A stretch of 64,000 nucleotides of DNA from Bacteroidales bacterium UBA2861 (GTDB lineage Bacteria; Bacteroidota; Bacteroidia; Bacteroidales; UBA932). Of the stretch, positions 57,827-64,000 are shown in pieces; positions within the stretch are counted from its first letter, which is position 1, and each line of letters begins with the position of its first letter. The notes under the pieces were generated by a model. It did not search any database and was not told the origin of the DNA. It was given only the letters and a program-made list of their open reading frames with translations. Location: contig DEFD01000018.1 in NCBI GenBank assembly GCA_002350615.1, positions 65,531-129,530 of the forward strand, in the 5' to 3' direction. Position numbers and translations under genes: made by a program.

Positions 57827-59671
57827 ATGAAAAAGATATTTATATTGATATCGGCGGCAGCAGGACTTTTTGCTGCGTCATCCTGCTCCGACAAGCTTGA
57901 GCTCTCCCCTACCGCGGAGATTGCGAGCGCGAATATGTGGACCAACCCGAACCTTGCGCGTTCCGGCATCGTCGGGCTTTACAAGCCCTTCTACCGGGAC
58001 GCTTCCAAGGTAGCCACCGGCAGCCAGCTCCGTTGGGAGAACTACGCCAGGAACGGAGGTTTCGGCGGATACGCGAAATACCTGAACGCTGCGCTCGAGT
58101 TCTGCACGGACTACTATTCCAACAACTACCCGGTGCAGTATCTCTCCTTCCAGGCCAAGCAGGCCAGCTGGTTCTTCTTCAATTATGAGTGGAAATTCGG
58201 CTTCCAGCTTGTGCATTCCTGCAACGACGCAATCGCGAACCTGCACAAGGCGGGGCTCGACGAGGCCACTTTCAACGACTACCAGTGTCAGGCGCATTTC
58301 CTCAGGGCATACGCCTACTCGCATCTGAACAAGCGTTTCTGGGGCGTTCCCATCTACGACAAACCCATATCGGTGGAAGAATGCACCAAGGGGCAGTCAA
58401 GTGCCGAGGATGTGTGGAATTTCGTCATCGCCGACTGCAGCTATTGCATTGAGAACCAGTTCTTTGCCAACAACAAGATTTCCGAAGGCGGAGCTCCGTC
58501 CAAGGGAGCGGCCTACGCCCTTCGAGGCATGGCCTACATGTGGCTCAAGGACTGGGACAAGGCTATCGCCGATTTCGAGAAAGTTGCGGAATGCGGTTAC
58601 AGCCTCTACAATCCCGGCAGCTATGCGGCTCTGTTCACTGAAGAGAACGAGCACAGTCCGGAGATGATTTTCAGCATCCAGTACGATGCCGCCGACGGTT
58701 ACGGCGACAACATCCAGCAGGCTGTCGGTGCACGTGACACCTACAACGGCTGGACCGAAATCAAGCCCGCCGCCGACTTCGTGGACTACTACCAGAACGC
58801 CGACGGAAGCAAGTTCAACTGGAGCGACATCTTCCCCGACTGGAACAGCCTCACCCCCAAGCAGAGGGCGGTGTTCTTCTGCAGGGACGGACTCAAGAGC
58901 AATCCCCGTTATTCCGCACAGAAGGCCACGGCCATCGGAATCTGCGGACAGGCAGCCTTCGACCGCTACTATCTCGACAACGGCAACGAAGCCAGGATCA
59001 AGGCTGCGTACGACAACCGCGACCCTCGTCTGAAGCAGACCGTGGTGACTCCCTACGAGCCCGTGGACTGCTATCGTTCGGACCTGAACAACGGCGAAGA
59101 CATGATCGGGAAACAGCTGCGCTGGCCCCTCTATGAACAGGGCGTCAGCGGCGGTGATTTCTGGCTGGACAAACGTACTTCCGCCTACTACGCCTACCGC
59201 AAGTTCGTATGCTTCCTCAAGGACGACAATCTGCTGGACAGCAACCACAGCTACATCGACTTCCCTCTCATCCGCTTCACCGATGTCCTGCTGCTGCAGG
59301 CCGAGGCGCTCGTGGAGAAGGGAGGAGACGGGCTCTCGACTGCGGCCGGCCTGATCAACCAGGTCCGTTCCCGCGCCGGAATGCCTCCCGTCCAGGTCGG
59401 AAGCCAGGATGAGATGCGCGAGGCCGTGCGCTATGAACGCAGGGTGGAATTCCCTGTGGAAGGCATCAACTACTTCGACGAAGTCCGCTGGGGCACCTGG
59501 AAGGAAATGAAGTTCCAGGGCAAGGACATCCACGGCGGACAGTCCTGGTGGGGCGACGATACTGTGGAGTATTCATGGTACTACGACGACTGCATGTGGC
59601 CTTGGGCCGCTCCCTACGCCGTCACCATAATGAACCCCAATATCAAGCCGACGCCTGGTTATGTATATTAG
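57827..59671 (+). CDS. SusD-like glycan-binding lipoprotein
   Basis: The ATG at 57827 gives 614 residues and a lipoprotein signal (AAGLFAASSC). Two TPR-like helices and the SusD/RagB landmarks are present: FLRAYAYSHLNKRFWGVPI, KGAAYALRGMAYMWLKDWDKAIADFEKVAE, DVLLLQAEALVEKG and VRYERRVEFPVEG. SusD caps the SusC transporter at the cell surface and binds the glycan. It lies 12 bp after SusC and 7 bp ahead of the first lyase. Confidence 0.95.
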   Translation: MKKIFILISAAAGLFAASSCSDKLELSPTAEIASANMWTNPNLARSGIVGLYKPFYRDASKVATGSQLRWENYARNGGFGGYAKYLNAALEFCTDYYSNNYPVQYLSFQAKQASWFFFNYEWKFGFQLVHSCNDAIANLHKAGLDEATFNDYQCQAHFLRAYAYSHLNKRFWGVPIYDKPISVEECTKGQSSAEDVWNFVIADCSYCIENQFFANNKISEGGAPSKGAAYALRGMAYMWLKDWDKAIADFEKVAECGYSLYNPGSYAALFTEENEHSPEMIFSIQYDAADGYGDNIQQAVGARDTYNGWTEIKPAADFVDYYQNADGSKFNWSDIFPDWNSLTPKQRAVFFCRDGLKSNPRYSAQKATAIGICGQAAFDRYYLDNGNEARIKAAYDNRDPRLKQTVVTPYEPVDCYRSDLNNGEDMIGKQLRWPLYEQGVSGGDFWLDKRTSAYYAYRKFVCFLKDDNLLDSNHSYIDFPLIRFTDVLLLQAEALVEKGGDGLSTAAGLINQVRSRAGMPPVQVGSQDEMREAVRYERRVEFPVEGINYFDEVRWGTWKEMKFQGKDIHGGQSWWGDDTVEYSWYYDDCMWPWAAPYAVTIMNPNIKPTPGYVY

Positions 59672-59678
59672 TATCAGA

Positions 59679-61655
59679 ATGAAACTTCATCACACTTTAT
59701 TCAAGGTTTCCGCCTTGCTCCTGGCACTTGCACTTTGCTCGTGCCAGGGCAAGGAGGATCCTGTCTACGTTCCCGGATCGTCCCAGGGACAGGGAGGCGG
59801 AGGCACACCCCAGAAGCCAGAAGAAGAGCCTGCCGAGGCCGATTACAGCAAGCTTACCGCCGCGAACCATCCGAGGCTTCTGATGAACGACGCCGAATGC
59901 GCTTCCCTCAAGGCCCGCATCCAGGCCGGCACCGACGCCACACTGGTGAAAATGCACAACCAGATCATGACGAAGGCAGCCAGCAACGGAATCCTGAACG
60001 GAGCAACCATCGTTTATCAGCTGGATGTCAGCGGAAGGCGCATCCTGAACCAGGCGAAAGATGCCGACGAACGCATCCTTCACTTGGCTTATGCATGGCG
60101 CATGACGGGAGAAAAGAAATATCTGGATGCGGCCGACAAGGTCCTGAATACGGTATGCGATTTCCCGGACTGGAACGCAGCCAGGCATTTCCTGGATCCC
60201 TGCGAACTTGCCACGGCCTGCGCCCTGGGTTACGACTGGCTCTACAAGGGGCTCGCCGACAGCACGAAAGCCAAGATTGAAAGGAGCATCCAGGACTTCG
60301 CCTTTTACCCGGCGCAGCATAAAATCTGGAACCTGAACTTCTACAAGGCCGTTGACAACTGGAACATGGTATGCAACAGCGGACTCTGCCTCGGGGCCCT
60401 CGCCATTTACGAAAAGGCACCCAAGGTGTCCAAGGAAATCCTGGAGGCCTCCATCGCCTCCATACCCGCGGCCGTGGCCGCCGTATTTCCTGACGCCGCC
60501 TTCCACGAAGGCTACAGTTACTGGAGCAATGTCGCCATTTTCCAGGGAATGACGCTGACGGTTTTTGAAGAATGCCTCGGAACCACCTTCGGGATGAAGC
60601 AGAGCAAGGGATGGCAGGGAACCAGCGAATGCAGGATATTCATGGAAGGCATTCCGAACACCTGCTTCGACTTTTCCGACTGCGACCCCTACCTCAAACC
60701 CGCCCCGGGCCAGTGGTATTTCGCATGGGCATACGACAATCCTTCAGCAGTGTTCGCCGAACTGCCTTTCATCCAGAAAGGGACATACACTTCCGGACAG
60801 GAAGGCCGGTTCTACCCCGTCGCACTGGCGTGGTGTTCCAAGATGCCGGATATGGACCTGAGCAAGGTGGCACCTCCGAACAAACGCCTTTTCTACGGAA
60901 GCGGACTGGTGGACCTCTGCATGATCCGCACCCACTGGGACAAGTCAGACGCTGACAAATACCTCGGAGTCAAGGGTGGAAAGGCCAATGCCGCTCACAA
61001 CCACATGGACGCGGGAAGCTTCGTTTACGACGCCTTCAACGTCCGCTGGGCCCACGATCTCGGCCTTCAGCCCTACACAAGCCTTGAAAATGCAATCAAG
61101 CAGAAGGGCGGAAGCCTTTGGGACATGACGCAGAATTCCCTCCGTTGGAAGGTGCTGCGCCTCAACAACCGCTTCCACAGCACGCTTACCGTGAACGACG
61201 AGGATCACCGCGTGGACGGATATGCCAGCATTTCAGGCATAGTGGACACCAAGAACGAGCTCGGATGTACGGTGGACATGACCCCGGTATTCGGAGATGC
61301 GACGCGGAGCGCCCACAGGACCTTCTCCCTCAAGGGGGATGTCCTTACCATCACCGATGAAATCCAGGCGCCCAAAACCGCACAGGCGAAAATAAGCTGG
61401 AGGATGGTCACCAAGGCCACGGTAACCGTGGAGCAGAACTACATCAAGCTCCAGATGAACGGAAAGACCATGTACCTGAAAGCCACGAGCAACGGTCCGT
61501 CGGTCGAGTACGCCACCTGGCCGGCATCATGGCCCACTTCCCCGCTTGCCGAATATGACGCAGCGAATCCCGGAGTCACCATCGTGGGATTCAACGGCAC
61601 CGTTACGACAGGCAAGACAGTTACATTTACAACTACCCTTTCACCCTCTTTATGA
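59679..61655 (+). CDS. Heparinase II/III-like polysaccharide lyase lipoprotein, first tandem copy
   Basis: The ATG at 59679 gives 658 residues and a lipobox (LALCSC). The N-terminal region (about 60-370) is an alpha-toroid with NWNMVCNSG (Asn227) and HEGYSYW, and the C-terminal part is a beta-sandwich with AHNHMDAGSF (His440, His442). The order and motifs fit uronic-acid polysaccharide lyases of the heparinase II/III group. It is closely related to the next gene and overlaps it by 4 bp. The second copy may have arisen by tandem duplication. Confidence 0.85.
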   Translation: MKLHHTLFKVSALLLALALCSCQGKEDPVYVPGSSQGQGGGGTPQKPEEEPAEADYSKLTAANHPRLLMNDAECASLKARIQAGTDATLVKMHNQIMTKAASNGILNGATIVYQLDVSGRRILNQAKDADERILHLAYAWRMTGEKKYLDAADKVLNTVCDFPDWNAARHFLDPCELATACALGYDWLYKGLADSTKAKIERSIQDFAFYPAQHKIWNLNFYKAVDNWNMVCNSGLCLGALAIYEKAPKVSKEILEASIASIPAAVAAVFPDAAFHEGYSYWSNVAIFQGMTLTVFEECLGTTFGMKQSKGWQGTSECRIFMEGIPNTCFDFSDCDPYLKPAPGQWYFAWAYDNPSAVFAELPFIQKGTYTSGQEGRFYPVALAWCSKMPDMDLSKVAPPNKRLFYGSGLVDLCMIRTHWDKSDADKYLGVKGGKANAAHNHMDAGSFVYDAFNVRWAHDLGLQPYTSLENAIKQKGGSLWDMTQNSLRWKVLRLNNRFHSTLTVNDEDHRVDGYASISGIVDTKNELGCTVDMTPVFGDATRSAHRTFSLKGDVLTITDEIQAPKTAQAKISWRMVTKATVTVEQNYIKLQMNGKTMYLKATSNGPSVEYATWPASWPTSPLAEYDAANPGVTIVGFNGTVTTGKTVTFTTTLSPSL

Positions 61656-63610
61656 TGGTATTCAAAAAGATGACCGGAGCCGCCGCAGCACTTGCGGCGG
61701 CCCTCCTCTTTTTCTCATGCTCGGGAAAAGAAGATGTTTATAAACCGGGATCCGCAAAACCCGGTGAAGGCGGAGAAAAGCCGCAGACGGAGGAACCCAA
61801 GGAAGCAGACTGGAGCAAACTCACCACAAGCAACCATCCGAGGCTTATGCTCACGGATGAGGAATGTCAGAGTCTTAAAAGCAGAATCGCCGCAGGCAGC
61901 GACGAACTGCTTGTCAAGCTCCACAATTCAGCCATATCCACGGCCAATTCCAATGCCGTTCTCAACGGCAGCGAGATAGTTTACCAGCTGGACGTCAGCG
62001 GCAAACGCATCCTAAACCAGTCCAACGACGCCACCAACAGGCTGCTGCACCTCGCATACGCCTGGCGCATGACCGGGGATGACAAATATCTTGACGCGGC
62101 CGACCAGATACTCAACTGGGTATGCAAATTCCCGGACTGGAACGCACGGAAGCATTTCCTGGACCCCAGCCAGATGACAATAGGCGTGGCCCTGGCGTAC
62201 GACTGGCTGTACAAGGGCCTGTCGGATGCCACCAAGGCATTGGTGGAGAAGGCCATCCAGGATTTCCTCTTCTACCCCGCCCAGCATAAACAATGGAACC
62301 TGAACTTTTACGAAGCTGAAAACAACTGGAACAGCTGGTGCAACTGCGGACTTGTCCTTGGCGCCATGGCAATCTACGAGAAGGCCCCCAAGGTCAGCCG
62401 CGAAATCATAGACGCCTCCGTGGCATCCTGCCCCATCGCCATAAAGGCAATGTTCTCGCCCAGCGGCGCCTATCATGAGGGCTACAGCTACTGGAGCAGT
62501 TCCGCCGGCAAGCAGGCTATCATAAATACCGTCCTCAAGGAGTGCCTGGGCACGGATTTCGGTCTTTCGGCGATAGACGGATGGGACAAGGCCAGCATCT
62601 GCCGCATCTTCCTCACGGGCATCGACGGCATCTTCAATTACGCCGACTGCGGCACCGCCGCGGCTACGGCCCCCGGGCAGTGGTATTTCGCATGGGATTT
62701 CGACAACCCGTCGGCTTTGTACCAGGAGATTCCCCTTGCCAAAAGCGGTGCTTACACCGGGCAGGAACTTCCCCTCGTACTCTGCTGGGCAGGGAAAATG
62801 AGCTCCCTCAATCTCGGAGAGGTGCAGGCTCCGTCGCAGCGCATCTTCAGCGGCAGCGGGCAGACCGACCTCTGCATCATCCGCACGCTCTGGGACAAGA
62901 GCGCGCAGGACAAATACCTCGGAATCAAGGGCGGAATGGCATCGAGCGCCCATGGCCACATGGATGCCGGCAGCTTCGTGTACGACGCACAGGGCGTGCG
63001 CTGGTCCTACGACCTCGGGCTTCAGAGCTATACCACCCTGGAGAATGCCATAAAACAAAAGGGAGGAGCCCTCTTCGACATGAATCAGGAATCCCTCCGC
63101 TGGAAGGTGCTGCGCCTGAACAACCGTTTCCACAGCACGCTTACAATCAATGACGAGGACCACCTGGTAAAGGGATACGCAAGCATTTCCGGCGTGGTGG
63201 ACACCAAGAACGAACTCGGATGCACCGTGGACCTCACCCCTGTTTTCGGTGAAGCCACCCGCAGCGCCAAGAGGTATTTCTCCCTCAAAGGCGATGTCCT
63301 GACCATCACCGACGAAATCCAGGCGCCCAAGACCTCCCAGGCGAAAGTGAGCTGGAGGATGGTCACCAAGGCCGATGTAACGGTGGAGAAGGACCATATC
63401 AAGCTCCAGATGAACGGAAAGACCATGTATTTGAAAGCGACGAGCACGGGACCTTCGGTCGAGTACAACACCTGGGCTGCTTCCTGGCCCACTTCCCCGC
63501 TTGCAGAATACGACGCCGCGAATCCGGGAGTCACCATCGTGGGATTCAACGGCACCGTGACCACCGGCAAGACAATCACGTTTACCACCACCCTTTCGCC
63601 TACACTTTAA
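61652..63610 (+). CDS. Heparinase II/III-like polysaccharide lyase lipoprotein, second tandem copy
   Basis: The 652-residue lipoprotein (LFFSC lipobox) matches the previous gene over its full length. The residue motifs differ in places: NWNSWCNCG instead of NWNMVCNSG, and AHGHMDAGSF (His434, His436) instead of AHNHMDAGSF. The last about 130 residues are nearly identical at both the protein and DNA level, which suggests recent duplication or gene conversion. The motif changes suggest a shift in preferred substrate or linkage. The start overlaps the previous stop (ATGA), so the two are translated in series. Confidence 0.85.
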   Translation: MMVFKKMTGAAAALAAALLFFSCSGKEDVYKPGSAKPGEGGEKPQTEEPKEADWSKLTTSNHPRLMLTDEECQSLKSRIAAGSDELLVKLHNSAISTANSNAVLNGSEIVYQLDVSGKRILNQSNDATNRLLHLAYAWRMTGDDKYLDAADQILNWVCKFPDWNARKHFLDPSQMTIGVALAYDWLYKGLSDATKALVEKAIQDFLFYPAQHKQWNLNFYEAENNWNSWCNCGLVLGAMAIYEKAPKVSREIIDASVASCPIAIKAMFSPSGAYHEGYSYWSSSAGKQAIINTVLKECLGTDFGLSAIDGWDKASICRIFLTGIDGIFNYADCGTAAATAPGQWYFAWDFDNPSALYQEIPLAKSGAYTGQELPLVLCWAGKMSSLNLGEVQAPSQRIFSGSGQTDLCIIRTLWDKSAQDKYLGIKGGMASSAHGHMDAGSFVYDAQGVRWSYDLGLQSYTTLENAIKQKGGALFDMNQESLRWKVLRLNNRFHSTLTINDEDHLVKGYASISGVVDTKNELGCTVDLTPVFGEATRSAKRYFSLKGDVLTITDEIQAPKTSQAKVSWRMVTKADVTVEKDHIKLQMNGKTMYLKATSTGPSVEYNTWAASWPTSPLAEYDAANPGVTIVGFNGTVTTGKTITFTTTLSPTL

Positions 63611-63622
63611 GACGATTTTAAC

Positions 63623-63630
63623 TATATTCG
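63623..63630 (+). promoter_or_regulatory. Weak -7 element of the regulator gene
   Basis: TATATTCG has one mismatch to TAnnTTTG and lies 6 bp ahead of the ATG at 63637, in the 26-bp gap after the lyase gene. It could allow separate expression of the regulator. Confidence 0.35.
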
Positions 63631-63636
63631 CGGGAT

Positions 63637-64000
63637 ATGAGAAAACTCTGCACGATCCTCCTATGCCTGCTTGTCTTCGTACCCGCCCGCGGAATCGACG
63701 TTACCCGAAGGTATAACGAAAACGACGGGCTGTCGGACAATTGCGTGCTCGATCTCTTCCAGGATTCCCGCGGATATATATGGATGCTTGAGAACAACAG
63801 CCTGGAGCGTTTCGACGGAAACGGCTTCAGGCGTTATTCTCCTGCCGGTCCCCTGTGCTTCTTCAACAGCATGACGCCCCATAGTGACGGACGTCACATC
63901 TGGGTGGGAAGCATCAACAAGCCTATGCTGTTCGACTCCGAAACAGGAGAATTCAGCACGCTTCAGGCAAAGACTGCCGACGGCACGGAAGTATTCTTCG
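63637..64000 (+). CDS. Start of a two-component-like sensor/regulator with propeller repeats (cut by window end)
   Basis: The ATG at 63637 opens a frame to the window end (121 complete codons). The signal peptide (MRKLCTILLCLLVFVPARG) is followed by LSDNCVLDLFQDSRGYIWM and ERFDGNGFRRYS, the pattern of the repeating blades in the periplasmic sensor of Bacteroidota hybrid two-component systems. Such regulators commonly stand at the end of a polysaccharide utilization locus and sense oligosaccharides. The kinase, receiver and AraC parts would lie beyond the window and cannot be seen. Confidence 0.75.
   Translation, partial: MRKLCTILLCLLVFVPARGIDVTRRYNENDGLSDNCVLDLFQDSRGYIWMLENNSLERFDGNGFRRYSPAGPLCFFNSMTPHSDGRHIWVGSINKPMLFDSETGEFSTLQAKTADGTEVFF

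Overview
This 64 kb window is chromosomal DNA from a GC-rich member of the Bacteroidota, probably order Bacteroidales. Supporting signs are promoters of the Bacteroidota type (TTTG, about 20 bp, TAnnTTTG), a SusC/SusD pair, many lipoproteins, a complete moxR-bat (aerotolerance) operon, a typA-DUF177-rpmF cluster, the start of a hybrid two-component-like regulator, and FISUMP-type surface lipoproteins. Genus cannot be fixed from the sequence alone.

Layout. 1-80: 3' half of an initiator tRNA and its terminator. 126-1269: two small exported proteins. 1274-8580 (minus): one long operon with a DUF3352-like lipoprotein, an acyl-CoA ligase, a dCMP deaminase, an S41 protease and a CsgG/small lipoprotein/DUF4810/DUF799 outer-membrane set. 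8639-11099 (plus): a two-domain esterase (DUF4886-like SGNH plus CE15) followed by a decayed FISUMP lipoprotein gene. 11118-15243 (minus): tRNA-Arg, rpmF, DUF177, typA and an OmpA-family protein. 15314-23449 (minus): moxR, DUF58, BatX-like, batA, batB, batC and a batD-batE fusion. 23477-32712 (plus): truA, exbB, exbD, tonB, an RluB-like synthase with a repetitive N-terminus, era, parC and a shikimate kinase-HAD phosphatase fusion. 32800-40472: tRNA-Gln, then 'locus A' (two lipoproteins, a heparinase II/III-like lyase, a TonB-receptor-like barrel). 40694-47175 (minus): infB, nusA, a one-domain rimP and two GT2 glycosyltransferases. 47235-49881: a THUMP-like methyltransferase and an AT-rich ATPase gene. 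50131-64000: 'locus B', a polysaccharide utilization locus (CE15 esterase, two lipoproteins, SusC, SusD, two tandem heparinase-like lyases, start of a sensor-regulator).

How it works together. Locus B looks like a system for binding, importing and cutting a uronic-acid-containing polysaccharide. Locus A carries related parts: a lyase plus the same pair of lipoproteins. The decayed lipoprotein behind the first CE15 esterase suggests that the same kind of partnership once existed there too. The recurring pairing of a small lipoprotein and a fimbrillin-like/FISUMP lipoprotein with uronate-active enzymes is the best candidate for an undescribed system. The most unusual purely structural signal is a pair of palindromic elements (31635-31751 and 47652-47794) that share an internal 13-mer and architecture and sit in frame inside two unrelated coding genes.
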